The position numbers were made by a program, and so were the translations under genes. The notes beneath the pieces are model-generated. The model saw only the letters and a list, made by a program, of their open reading frames with translations, was not told where the DNA came from and did no database searches. A stretch of DNA of 64,000 nucleotides from Streptomyces sp. WM6378 (GTDB lineage: Bacteria; Actinomycetota; Actinomycetes; Streptomycetales; Streptomycetaceae): assembly GCF_001279695.1 (NCBI RefSeq), contig NZ_LGDD01000306.1:1-64000 (forward strand), in the 5' to 3' direction. Of the stretch, positions 26,145-37,700 are shown in pieces; the first letter of the stretch is position 1, and the number at the start of each line of letters is the position of its first letter.

Positions 26145-27017
26145 TCAGGCCAGCGGACGCTGCCCGTTGATGGCGACGCGGCGGCCGTAGCGCGAGTGCG
26201 GGTAGTAGTCCCAGGTCGCATGGTGCTGTACGCAGCGGTTGTCCCAGAACACCAGCGTGTTCGGGGTCCACCGCACCCGGCAGTTCAGGAACGGGGTGCG
26301 GGCGATCTGGTCGTACAGCATGGCGAGCAGCGCCCTGCTCTCGGCGCGCGACAGCTGCACGATGTGCGAGGTGTAGGCGCTGTTCACGAACAGCAGCTTG
26401 CGGCCGGTGTCCGGGTGGCGCACCACCACGGGGTGTTCGGTCCTGGGGGCGACGTATCCCTCGGGCGGTGTCGCGCCCTGCCAGGGCAGCAGCCCGTCGT
26501 GCACGGCGGTGAGCCCGTCGAGCAGGGACTTCATGTGGGGCGACAACATCTCGTACGCCAGATGCATGTTGGCGAACAGGGTGTCGCCGCCGCTGCCCGA
26601 CTCGGGGGTTCGGGTGAGGTAGAGCAAGGAGCCGAGGGAGGGCTCGGCGTCGGCCGTCCCGTCGGCGTGCCACCCGTTGCCGGCCACCGCGCGCGAGTCC
26701 TTGGTGGTGCTGATTTCGAGAACGTAGGGATCGGAGCCCTCGGCGGGCAGCGTCACCGGGTGGAGCTCGCCGAAGTACGAGGCGAGCCGCTTGTGGTCCG
26801 CGTCCGACAGCTTCTGGTCGCGGAACACGAGAACGTGGTGAGCGAGGAACGCCCGTCTCAGCTCGCCGAGTTGATCGTCGGTGAGTGCCTTGGACAGGTC
26901 GAGCCCGGACACCTCGGCACCGATCAATGGTGTCAACGGGTCGAGGGAGAGGGTGTGGTGAGCCTCCGGCGGGCGGGTGGTGATGCGCTCGATGGCGTCC
27001 AGCGCGAACTGTTCCAT
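26145..27017 (-). CDS. TauD/TfdA-type Fe(II)/2-oxoglutarate dioxygenase
   Basis: A 290-residue non-haem iron dioxygenase. The facial triad is visible as His117 and Asp119 in GWHADGT and His265 in WDNRCVQHHATWDYY, with Arg276 eleven residues later placed to bind 2-oxoglutarate, exactly as in TauD. The ATG at 27017 has AGGAGG upstream. It is the last gene of the NRPS/PKS operon, 32 bases after the SGNH-like gene. In detoxin/rimosamide clusters, as I recall them, a TauD-like enzyme is a core gene thought to hydroxylate the proline-derived ring; that role is inferred here. Free taurine oxidation is the alternative but does not fit the operon. Confidence 0.88.
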   Translation of the reverse strand: MEQFALDAIERITTRPPEAHHTLSLDPLTPLIGAEVSGLDLSKALTDDQLGELRRAFLAHHVLVFRDQKLSDADHKRLASYFGELHPVTLPAEGSDPYVLEISTTKDSRAVAGNGWHADGTADAEPSLGSLLYLTRTPESGSGGDTLFANMHLAYEMLSPHMKSLLDGLTAVHDGLLPWQGATPPEGYVAPRTEHPVVVRHPDTGRKLLFVNSAYTSHIVQLSRAESRALLAMLYDQIARTPFLNCRVRWTPNTLVFWDNRCVQHHATWDYYPHSRYGRRVAINGQRPLA

Positions 27018-27049
27018 GTGTCCTCCTGATGGGGGGGTGGGGGCGTCGC

Positions 27050-27760
27050 TCAAAGCCCCCGCGCAAGCAGATCCGCCAGGATCAGCCGGCCGAAGGCGAG
27101 GTTGCCGTGGATGGTGTCGTCGGGCTCGCAGAACTCGGCCCGCTGCACCCCCTGCTCGTCCGCGACGCGAGACCGCAGATCCACGATGTCCACGCCGAGC
27201 TCGACGAGAGCCCGGCGGACGGTTTCCTGGGCCGCCATGAAGACGGCCGGGTCGGACAGGCCGGGGACGCGCTGCGGCGGCATCACCGCCAGGACCTTGA
27301 GCCCCAGGGAGCGCGCATGGCCGTAGAAGGCGAGCGCGTCGCGCACCGTGGCGCGGATGACGGCGTCGAAGAGGCCGCTCGCCAGGAAGCCCGGAGGGAA
27401 GCCGCCGCAGGGGACCCGGTAGATCCGCCAGTTCTCGGTGGTCGCGAGGAAGTGTGCGCTGAACCCGAAGGTGCACACCAGCGGGATCCCGATACGGCCG
27501 AGGCCGGTGACACCCAGCCCGGCCAGGAACCTGCGGTAGAGCGCGTCCGCCTCCGCCTTGCGGAAGACGACATCGTCCCCGCGCACGTCGAAGAAGTCCG
27601 CGTTGAACTCCCGCCCGGCACCGATCGGACCGCCCTGGAAGGGGATTCCGGCCCCCTTGGCGGCCCGGCCGACCGGCCCGGCGTGTGAATCGCCAAGTAG
27701 GAGGAATCTGCAGGGAGTTGATGGCCTATCGGGGGCTGTAGTAGTCGAGTACGGCGTCAT
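27050..27760 (-). CDS. SGNH-hydrolase-like protein in the NRPS operon
   Basis: A 236-residue protein with a block I motif FLLLGDSHAG (residues 19-28) and a C-terminal DDTIHGN block (Asp215, His218), the expected Ser and Asp/His of an SGNH-type esterase or acyltransferase. Middle blocks are less clear. The ATG at 27760 lies 35 bases inside the end of the upstream GSCFA gene, so translation is coupled. It may acylate or deacylate the peptide product together with the neighbouring GSCFA protein; no substrate can be named. Confidence 0.68.
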   Translation of the reverse strand: MTPYSTTTAPDRPSTPCRFLLLGDSHAGPVGRAAKGAGIPFQGGPIGAGREFNADFFDVRGDDVVFRKAEADALYRRFLAGLGVTGLGRIGIPLVCTFGFSAHFLATTENWRIYRVPCGGFPPGFLASGLFDAVIRATVRDALAFYGHARSLGLKVLAVMPPQRVPGLSDPAVFMAAQETVRRALVELGVDIVDLRSRVADEQGVQRAEFCEPDDTIHGNLAFGRLILADLLARGL

Positions 27761-28769
27761 CGCACCAGAGGTCCTCTCCCGCTCGGGGCCGGGCGGCGCG
27801 GCCCGGGCGGGGCTCGGTGGGGCGCCGGGCGAGCGCGTCGAAGAAGCGGCCCATGACGAAGGCGACGCCCCCGGGGGTGACGGTGCGCAGGTTCGGCTCG
27901 AAGAAGGCCGCCTTGAACGGGAAGCCGGTGACGATCTCGTACGCCGGGAAGTAGTCGACGTACGCGCACTCCTCGGCCAGCTGTCCGGCCACGGCCCGCA
28001 GTACCGACTTGGAGTACGTCGTCGCGGTGAGCGCGTGGCCCCCGGTGGCCGTCGCCGTCAGCGGCACGGGTGACACGGTGAGCAGGACGCGCAGTCCAGG
28101 ATTGGCGGCGCGAGCCAGCCCGATCGCCGCGGACAGATCGTGGTGGACCTGGGCGAAGGTGTAGTTGTGGAACACATGCCGTTCGGGGTCGAACGTGCCG
28201 CGTATGGTGCCGGGGCACACTGGATGGACCGTGCCGTGTGTGCGGTCCCGCCATGCCTCGGTCAGACCGAGCGTGAAGACGAGACAGCTCGCCTCGGCGA
28301 CGGCGGCACGGATCGCGGCGAGCGTCGCCTCGCGCGCCGAAAGCACCTCGTCGGCCGAGGCGTGACCGTTGGGTTCGACGCTCGGCCGGAACGCGTCGAA
28401 GAAGCGGCCGTCCTCGTGCCAGACCCCCTCGGGCGCCTCGGTCTCGCCGTACGCCCAGCTGAGCCACTGCCGCAGCATCGCGGCGGTGTAGACATGGCCC
28501 GTGCGGAACGAGAACACCCCGTAGTGCCGGGCCTGCCGTTCGGCCTCGCTGAGCCCCGGCGGCGCGGGCTCCGCCTCGCGCCAGTTCATGCCCCGCTCGA
28601 CCAGGGCGCGCCCGATGTGCCGGGCGAAGCACGACCCGGCGGTGAGGACGACGTCGTCCTGGCCCACGGCGAACTTCGGGCTCCACAGCCCGTCGATGTC
28701 CAGCGGGTCCGGCTCGGCGACGGCGGTGCGCCAGAACGAGCGGGCGGGCAGCGAAGAGTACGGGTTCAT
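27726..28769 (-). CDS. GSCFA domain protein in the NRPS operon
   Basis: A 347-residue protein carrying the name-giving motif: VVLTAGSCFARHIGRAL, with GSCFA at residues 45-49 and Ser46 the probable nucleophile. Other family-like blocks are LVFTLGLTEAWRD and CAYVDYFPAYEIVTGFPF. GSCFA proteins are SGNH-related and poorly characterised; hydrolase or acyltransferase activity is generally assumed. The ATG overlaps the hybrid NRPS/PKS stop (ATGA), so it is co-translated with the assembly line. It may handle an ester in the product, for example on a hydroxyl introduced by the TauD enzyme; this is inference. Confidence 0.82.
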   Translation of the reverse strand: MNPYSSLPARSFWRTAVAEPDPLDIDGLWSPKFAVGQDDVVLTAGSCFARHIGRALVERGMNWREAEPAPPGLSEAERQARHYGVFSFRTGHVYTAAMLRQWLSWAYGETEAPEGVWHEDGRFFDAFRPSVEPNGHASADEVLSAREATLAAIRAAVAEASCLVFTLGLTEAWRDRTHGTVHPVCPGTIRGTFDPERHVFHNYTFAQVHHDLSAAIGLARAANPGLRVLLTVSPVPLTATATGGHALTATTYSKSVLRAVAGQLAEECAYVDYFPAYEIVTGFPFKAAFFEPNLRTVTPGGVAFVMGRFFDALARRPTEPRPGRAARPRAGEDLWCDDAVLDYYSPR

Positions 28770-31700
28770 GGGGTGGGCCTCGACTCGTCGGACGAAGGAG
28801 ACAAAGGAGACAGGGGAGGGGGCGGGGGCTCTGCGTTGATCGCGCGAGCGATGGCTCGCACATGCGGCGACCTCATGAGGCCGTAGTGGGTGGTGTCGAG
28901 ACACTCGTGGTCGCCGAGGTTCGCCAACTGGTCGTGCCACAGGGCCAGTTGGTGGTCGATGGCGCGGAGGTCCGGGAGGCCGGGCACCGGTCTGCTCGCC
29001 AGCCACAGCCTGGTCGGGGTGGTGGGCAGGGGCGGCAGTTCGTGCCGCGCCATACTCGCCAGATTGGCCCGGCAGCAGCGCGCGAGCCGCTCGGCGTACG
29101 TCAGCGCCTCCTCGCCCGCGGGAGCCCCGGGGCTGCCCTGGCCCAGCTCGTGGGCGAAGACCGCCTCCAGTTGGCTGCCGTCGTACGCCGCGAAGCGTGG
29201 GCCGGCGTCGGGCGGCGGCGGGTCGAGCAGACAGAGCCCTGCGACGGGCCACCCGGCAGCCTCCGCCTCGGCGGCCATCGCGTGCGCGACCCAGGCGCCG
29301 AAGGACCAGCCCGCGAGCCGCCAGCGCCAGGGGCCGTGCGGGAAGCGGGCCTGGAGGGCGGCGTGGTAGTGCCGGGCCCGGTCGGCGAGGGACCAGGGCG
29401 ACGGTTCGGCCGCGCGCAGCGCCGGGTCCGCGATCAGGCAGACGGTGAAGCGCGGATCCAACGCGGAGACCAGCGCCCGGTAGGCCTGGATGTCGCCGCC
29501 GACCGGATGCACCAGACACACCACCTCGCGTCCGGTGCCGTGCTGCCAGACCTCCACCGGCACCGGGTCGCTGTCCGGCCCGTCCTGATCGAGCAGGCCG
29601 AGGATCTCGGACAGGCTCGCTTCATGGGTGAGTTGGGACAGTTCGAGGTCGATCCCGCAGTGCCGCTTCACCTTGGCGATCAGGTCGAGCATGGTGAGGG
29701 AGTCGGCGCCGTAGTCGTAGAGGGAGACCTCCGGATCGAGATCGTCCAGGCCCAGCCACTCGCGCAGCCAGTCTGCGAGCAGCTCGGCAATGGACGCGGT
29801 TGCCCCCGGGGCTTCGTCGGCGGGCGCCTCATAGAAGGCCCGAGCTTCCTCAACTGCCGTGGTGGAGATGAGGAGTTGGGGGAGCTGGAGGCGCAGGGCC
29901 CGGGCGAAGAGGCGCTGTCCCTCCTTCAGGGTCAGGCCGACCGCGAGGTGGGCCTGATGCCGCCGGTCGGTGGCCAGGGCGCCCCGCGCCATGCCGACCT
30001 CGTTCCAGATGTCCCAGCCGATGCCGATCCGTACGGTGCTCTCCGAGGCGTCGCCCCGATGGCGTGCGAAGCCGTCGAGGAGGCCGTTCGCCGCCGCGTA
30101 GTCGAACTGGCCGACACCGCCGAACAGAGCCGACATCGACGAGCAGTACGCCGCGAAGCGCGGCCGGTGCCGCGCGATCAGCCGCTCGACGAGGAGCGCG
30201 CCACCCAGCTTGGCTGCGGTGGCGGCCCGCATCGCGGCGCCGTCCCGCCCGCCGATGAGACCGCCGCCCGGTACACCCGCCGCATGGACCACTCCGTCGA
30301 TGCGATGGCCGAGCCGGTCGATGCGGGCCAGGATCGTCCGGGTGTCCTCCTCGGCGAGGTCGGCGGCGATGAGCTCGACGCGGTCCGCCCACGGTGCGAG
30401 GTCGGCGGGCAGCCGGGGCCGCCTGGCCAGCAGGACCACCCGGGCGTCGGACTGCGAAAGCAGCCAGGCCGCGATGCCCGCGCCGATGCCCCCGGTGCCG
30501 CCGAGGACGAGGTGGACCCCGTGGGCCGCCAACGGCGCGGGGGACGTCTCGGTGGCGGTCACCCCCAGGAGCGCCTGCTGCCACCAGTAGCCCTGCCGCA
30601 GCGCCAGCCGTCGCGGCAGTGCAACCCGGTCCTCGGCGAGCACCGCCACAAGCAGCGCCGCCCACTCGGCGAGATCGCCGTTCGGCAGATCGAGCCAGTG
30701 GCAGTCCACCCCGTACTCCTGTGACCCGACCTCGCACGCCCCGGCGAGCAGCCCCAACTCCGGCCGCCGTACGTCCATTTCGACGGGCTGGGCCTGGTGG
30801 GAGAGCCACCAGAGCCGCACGCGGTCGGCGCCGGGGAAGCCCGCCAGTGCCTGGAGGAGGGCGGCGGGCGCGTCGAGGCAGGCCCGGCGGGCGCGCTCCA
30901 TCGTGTCCGCGCCGACCTCCCCGTCGACGGCCAGCGGCAGTGCGTGCAGCCAGTCGATACGCTCCCCGCCGGCGTCCGGCAGCGCGTCGAGCAGCCGCCG
31001 CAGCGACACGGGGTCGGTCGGGTCGACGCCGAAGCGGTCGTCGGCCAGCCGCGCGAACGCACCGGCCGCCTCGACCCGTACGACCCGGCCGCCGCCGGTA
31101 TTCAGGCCGCGCAGCGCCTCGGCCGCCAGCGGGCCGGCGGCCACCACCACGAGCAGCCCGGGTGTCCCCGGCTCGGGTACCGCGCGGCGGCGTCGCACCC
31201 AGTGCGGCTGGTGCAGCCACGCGTCCTCGGGCAACCGCTGCGGCCAGGGCGCGGGCTCGGCCGCCGCCCGAGGCTGCTGCGGCCCGGACTCGGGCGCCGC
31301 CCGGCGGAAGTCGTACTCTGCCAGATCGAAGGCGGGCGGCGGGAAGTCCCAGGGCGCCTGGGCCGGCCCGGACGGCCACGCGAGGGCGTCACCGCCGAGC
31401 CAGGCGGCCACCAGTTCCGAGGGTGCCGATTCCTCGGCCCGGCGGGTCCGCCCGCTCGGCACCGGGTCGACCGCGGCGGCCGTTCGCAGCCAGGTCACCG
31501 CGGCGGCCGCATCCGTGCACAGCGCCCCCGCCCGGTACCGATGTGCCGGCCGCCCGGCCTGAAGGTGGCGCAGCACCTGCCGGTATGCCTCGGGTCGGGA
31601 TTGAAGGTAGTCGGCGATGCGCTCGGCATCGATGCGCAGCGCCGCCTCACTGCGGCCGGAGAGGAGGAGGACATCATGCCCGCGGGTACTCAACTCCCTT

Positions 31701-34700
31701 GCTGGTTCGGCGTGTTCGAGGATCAGGTGCGCATTGGTGCCGCCGATGCCGAAACTGCTCACCGCCGCCACCCGGGGCCGGTCGGCGGGCCAGGGCCCGG
31801 CCTGCGTCGGGATGTGGAACGGGGCGGCCTCGGCACCGATCCGCGGATTGATCCGCCGGAAGTCGGCGGTCGGCGGGATCACGCCGTGGTGGACCGCGAG
31901 CGCGGCCCGCACGAGGCCCACCACGCCCGCCGCCGCGCCCAGATGCCCGATCTGGCTCTTCACCGACGAGAGTGCGCAGCGAGCCCCTTCGGCGGGGTCG
32001 AGGTCGTACGCCTGGCGCAACGCGCCGACCTCGACCGGGTCGCCGAGCCGGGTGCCGGTGCCGTGCGCTTCGACGTAGCCGAGGTCGGCGCCGGTACGGC
32101 CGCTGCGGCGCAGCGCGTCACGGATCACCCCGCGCTGCCCCGCGAGCGAGGGCGCGCTGTAACTGAGCTTCCCCGCACCGTCGTTGTTGAGCGCCGAGCC
32201 GGTGATCACCGCGTACACCGTGTCGCCGTCGCGCCGCGCGAGCCGCAGCGGTTTCAGCACCACGACGCCGACCCCGCTCGCACCGACGGTGCCGTCGGCG
32301 TCGTCGCTGAACGGGCGGCAGTGGCCGTCGGGGGAGAAGATGTGCTGCGGCCGGTACGGGTAGCCGTCGCCGAGCAGCGTGTCGACCAACACCCCTCCCG
32401 CCAGCATGAGTTCGGCCTCTCCCTGGCGCAGCAGACCGGCGGCGACGTGCACCGCGACGAGTGAACTCGCGCAGGCCGCCAGCACGGTGAAGGCCGGGCC
32501 CGACAGGTCGAGGTGGTAGGCCACCTTGGTCGCTAGGAAGTCCTTGTCGTGGTGCAGGGCCAGCTGGAATCCGTCGGGCAGCCGCTCGGGATCGGCCTCG
32601 CGGAGCAGGGACTGGAAGTACGTGTTCTCGCCGCAGCCCGCGACGATTCCGATGCGCCGCTCGCCCGGATCGGCGATCCCGGCGTGGGCCAGCGCCTGCA
32701 CGGAGCTCATCAGGAGGTGCCGCTGCTGCGGATCCATCAGGCGGGCGTCGTGAGGGCTGATGCCGAAGTGCTCCGGATCGAAATCGAGCAGCCCCGCCAT
32801 CTGGCTGCGGGCTCCGACCAGCCCCTCGGCGGCGTCGAAGTGCTCGATGCCGCGCCCACCCGACGTCACCAACTCCCAGAAGGCGCCCAGGTGTTCGGCG
32901 CCGGGCAGCCGCACCGCCATGCCGACGACGGCGACGGGTTCGTCGCCCGGGTCCCTGCGGTCGCAGCGCCGCGCGATCCCAGGCCGGCCCGGCGCGGCAG
33001 GTTCCGCGCGCCCGTCGAGGAAGCCCGCGAGGTTCCGTATGGTCACGTGCTCGAACAGGTCCGCGATGGTGAACTGCGGGCCGGGCTCGGCGGTGCAGCG
33101 CAGCTGGAAGCGCATCAGGTCCAGGCTGGACGCGCCCGCTTCGAAGAACCGCTGCTCGGGGCCGACCGGCCTGCCGGTCACCTCCTGGAACAGCTCGCTG
33201 AGCCGTGCCTCGCGCGCCGACCGGGCAGGTGCCGAGGCGGCGCGCGGGCGCAGCTCCTCGCCGGGCGCGGACAGGGCCGTACGCCGGTCGAGCTTTCCGC
33301 TCGGCGTCAGCGGCAGCGCGTCGAGCCGCCGAAAGCGGTCGATGCGTACGTACGGGGGGAGCAGCGACGCCACATGGCTCGCGAGGCTCTCCGGCGTGGG
33401 CGACTCGCCTCGGCACTGCAAGCAGGCCACGAGGCGTTCGCCGTCGTGCACCACCACCGCGTTGACGATGCCCGGATGGCGAAGGAGCGCCGACTCGATC
33501 TGGCCCAACTCAAGGCGGTGGCCGCTGAGTTTGATCTGCTGGTCGTCGCGGCCCAGGTAGTGGAGTAGGCCCTGGCGGTCGAAGCGGGCCAGGTCGCCGC
33601 TGCGGTAGAAGCGGCCGAGGCCCGGCAGCTCGACGAAGCGGGACTCGTTGAGCGCGGGGTCGCCCAGGTAGCAGGGCGCGGCCATCGGTCCGCCGATGAG
33701 GAGACGGCCGGGCGCGCCGGGCGGCACGGCCTCGTCGTCCTCGTCCACCACGCGCAGCCGGGCCCCGGCCACGGGACGGCCGATGGCGGGACGGGCCGGC
33801 CACTGCTCGGGGTCGCCGTCGAGGCACAGGGTGCTGACCACATGCGTCTCGGTCGGCCCGTAGTGGTTGAAGAGCCGCGCGCCGGGCATCCCGGCGAACC
33901 ATCGGCGCATGGCGTCGGTGCACAGCAACTGCTCACCTGCGGTGACCACTTCACGCAGCCGCGACGGGTACTGGCCGAGCCGGACGCCGTGTTCGGCGAG
34001 GAGTTGCAGGGCGACATAGGGCAGGAAGATCCGCTCGACGCCGGCCGAGTCGAGCTGGTGGAGCAGGGCCGGCGCGTCCTGCCGCAGGCCCGGCCGGACC
34101 AGGTGCAGGGTGCCGCCGCCGCACAGGGTGGTGAAGACCTCCTGGAACGACACGTCGAAGGACAGCATGGAGAACTGCTGCGTGACGGCGCCCCCGGCGA
34201 GCCCGCCCGCCTCGCTCTGCCAGTGCAGCAGGTTGCACAGGGTGCGGTCGGGTACCTGGACGCCCTTGGGCGTGCCGGTGGACCCCGAGGTGAACAAGGT
34301 GTACAGCGGCCGGACCCCGTCGTGCGACGGCGGCGCGGGAGCCGGAGCGGTCGACAGCGTGACGGCGTGCCGTAGGAGTCCGGCGGGCGCGACCGCGTCG
34401 ACGGCGGCCTCGCCGGCCGGCGCGACCAGGACGCACAGCGGCCGCACCTGGTCGAGGACCTGCCGCAGCAGCGCCGGGGGATAGGCCGGGTCGAGGGGCA
34501 CGATCGTGAGGTTGAGCCTCGCGAGCGCGAGCAGCGCGACGACGTGCTCGACCGACGGCTCGAAGTGCAGCGCGACACTGCTGGACGGTGGGGGCAGCGG
34601 GAACCGGGCCTGCAATTCCGACGCCAACGCGGCCGCATATACGTCGAGTTGGCGATAACTGACGGTGCGTTCTCCGGTGACGAGTGCGGTCGCGTCGGGT

Positions 34701-37700
34701 GCGAGCCGGGCCTGGCGGGCGAAGCCCTCGGCGATCGTGGTGAAGGAGAGGGGTGTCGCGGGACCGGTGCCGGGGTCCGGCAGGCCGCGCCGGTAGGGGG
34801 CCACCAACTCCGCCAGGGTCGGATCGCCGCGATCGGCGGCCAGGGCGTCGAGGCCCCACCCCAACAGCTGGGCCATCGCGCGCACTTCGGCCTCCTCGAA
34901 GTGGCCGTCGGCGTACTCCCACAAGCAGTCGAGGCCGCTCTCGTGCTCGATCACGGACAGGGTCAGGGGGCACTTGGCATCGGCCGGGGCGACCCACTGC
35001 GGTCGGGCCTCGCAGCCGGGCAGTGCCAGCGCGCCGAAGTCCGTGTTTTCGAGTACGAACATGAAGTCGAAGGGCGGGTCGTCGGGGCGTGCGCCACGGT
35101 CGGTCAGGACGTCGGCGAGCGCCACGTCCTGCCGGTCGAGCACGGCCTGAATGTCGGCGGCCTGCCGGGTGAGCTGCCGGCGCAGGGTTGCACGCGGCGC
35201 CGAACTGGCGGGCAGGAGAACGGTGTTGGCGAACATTCCCACACTGTCCTCGAACTCCCGCACCGGCCTGTTGGCCACCGGCCCCGCGATCCTCGGGCGA
35301 GTGCTCCCCGTCACCCCGTACAGGCTCCACGAGAAGACGCTGAGCAGGATCTGGAAGCGCGTGAGCCCCAGCTCGGCGCTCAGCCGGTCGAGGGTGGCAC
35401 GACGCCCGGGATCGAGCGAGGAGTGCAGCAGTCGGCCGGCGGAGTGGGGGCGCGGTGGTTCCAGCGGCGCGTCCTTCGGGCCGTCGCCACTGAACTGCCC
35501 TGCCATCGCGGCGCGTTGGGCCGCATAGGCGGGGCTCGCGAACCAGTCGGACTGCCAGACGGCGTAGTCGAGGGGTGTGGGGGGAGCCTCCTCGTTCGGC
35601 ATCGGCTCCCCGGTCAGCGCGGCCGCGTAGTCGGCCGACAGCTCGCGGAAGAGCACATTGAGCGACCAGCCGTCGACCGCGATGTGGTGCAGCTGGAGCA
35701 GCAGGACACGGCCGTCGCCCTCCGGCAGCAGGCACGCCCGCATGAGGCGCGGATCCGACAGGTCGAACGCGGTGGAGAAGAGCTGGTCGGCGAGGGCGCG
35801 CCAGTCGGGGGCCGCGCCGACATCCGGCTCCAGCCACGGGTCGTACGCCTCCGAGACCTGCTGCGTCAGCCCCTCGGGCGTGGGCGCGAAGGCGGTGCGC
35901 AGGGCGGGATGGCGGGCCACGAGCCGGCACAGTGCCCGCCGTAGCGCGGCGGTGTCGAGCACGCCGTCCAGACGGAAGGCGAGGCCGACGTTGTACGCGG
36001 TGGAGCGTGGGTCCCGCTGTTGCAGCAGCCAGAGCCGCTGTTGCTCGGAGGTGGCCGGAGCCGAACGCGCACCCGCGGGAGCGGCGGGCACCGGATACGG
36101 CGACTCCTGCGGGCGGCCCGGGCTGATCGCGGCGGCCAGTTCCGCGAAGTCGCCTCGCAGAACCACGGACGGGGGCAGTTCGCAGCCCCACCGGTGCCGG
36201 ATCTCGAAGCGAAGGCGCAGCGCCTTGAGGGAGTCCCCGCCGTTGGCGATCCAGCTGTCGCCGAGCCGCAGCCCGGGCACGTCAAGGATGCGCGAAGCGA
36301 TGTCAAGTACCGCTTGCTGATGGGGAGTTGCCGGTACCGGCGCTGCCTCGGCACGCCAGGGTGGGGTTCCGGCGGACAGAAGTGCGGCCTGGTCGACCTT
36401 GCCGTTGGCGTTGAGGGGCAGCTCGTCCACCAGATGGACCCGGTGCGGTCGCATGTAGGACGGCAGGCCGTCGGCGAGGTGCCGGGTGAACTCGGCGTAC
36501 GACAGGTCGGCTCCGAGCACCACATAGGCGAGGAGCTCGTTCGCGCCGTGGTCGGCGTCGCGGCGCGTGCAGACGTAGGCCCGGCGTACGGCGGGGGGGC
36601 CGACGATCCGCCGTTCCAGCTCGCCGGGTTCGATGCGGAAGCCGCGCACCTTGACCTGCCGGTCGGCGCGTCCGACATAGCTGAAGCTGCCGTCGGCGTG
36701 CGGGCGCACCAGATCGCCGGTGCGGTAGTGGCGGACGCCGCCGAGCCACGGCAGCCGGACGAAACGGCGGGCGGTCTCGTCGGGAAGGTTGCGGTATCCG
36801 ACGGCCAACCCCTCCCCGGACAGGAGGAGTTCGGCCACCTGACCGGGCTCCGCCGGCCTGGTTCCGTCGACCACCGCCACCGCGGAGGTGCCGGGCAGGG
36901 CGCGCCCGATCGGCACCACCTGGTCGTGGAAGTCGCGGGGGATCGGGTGGATGAGGGCGAAGGTGGTGGACTCGGTGGGGCCGTACACGTTGTAGAGCCG
37001 GGTCGTGCTGTCGGCGTTGTCGCGGTACCAGCGCCGGATCAGCCCCGCGTTGAGCTGCTCGCCGCCGACCAGTACCTGACCCACCCCGGCGAAGCAGTGC
37101 GGCATCCGGTCGACCACCGCGTTGAACAGCGCGACGGTGATGAACGCCGTGTCGATGGCCTGTGCCTCAAGGGCTGCCGCGAGAAGGTGCGGCGTCTGGC
37201 AGGTCTCGTCGTCGAGGATCACACAGCGGCCGCCGGTCAGGAGCGGGACCCACACCTCGAAACTCAGCGCGTCGAAGGCGGGGTTGGAGAGGCAGGCGTA
37301 GCGCGCGTCGGCGCCGAGCTCGATGTAGCCGGGGCGTGCGAGGCGAAGGATCCCGGCATCTCGCACCTCGACGCCCTTGGGGCGACCGGTGGTGCCGGAG
37401 GTGTAGAAGAGGAAGGAGGGGGAGGGCGACTCCGGGTTCGGATCGTGCGGCAGGCCGTCGGGTCTGCGTCCGTCGCTCTCGTTCAGCAGAACGTCGACGC
37501 TCAACTGGCGCACGCCATCGGGTAGTTGCTCTCCGTCGCTGTGAATCACCGCCACGCTCGCCGAATCGGCGAGGATGTGGTCGCGGCGCTCCGGCGGGCT
37601 CTGTGCGTCGAGCGGTACCACCACCGCGCCCAGCCGCCGGATGCCGAGCATGACGCAGACCAGCTGCCAGGAGCGCGGCAGGCGCACGGCCACGGCCTGG

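Noticed and set aside
26145..27017. TauD as a member of the sulfonate utilisation regulon
   Set aside because: It is 14 kb from the ssu operon and lies only 32 bases after the SGNH-like gene of the NRPS operon, so a tailoring role is more likely.
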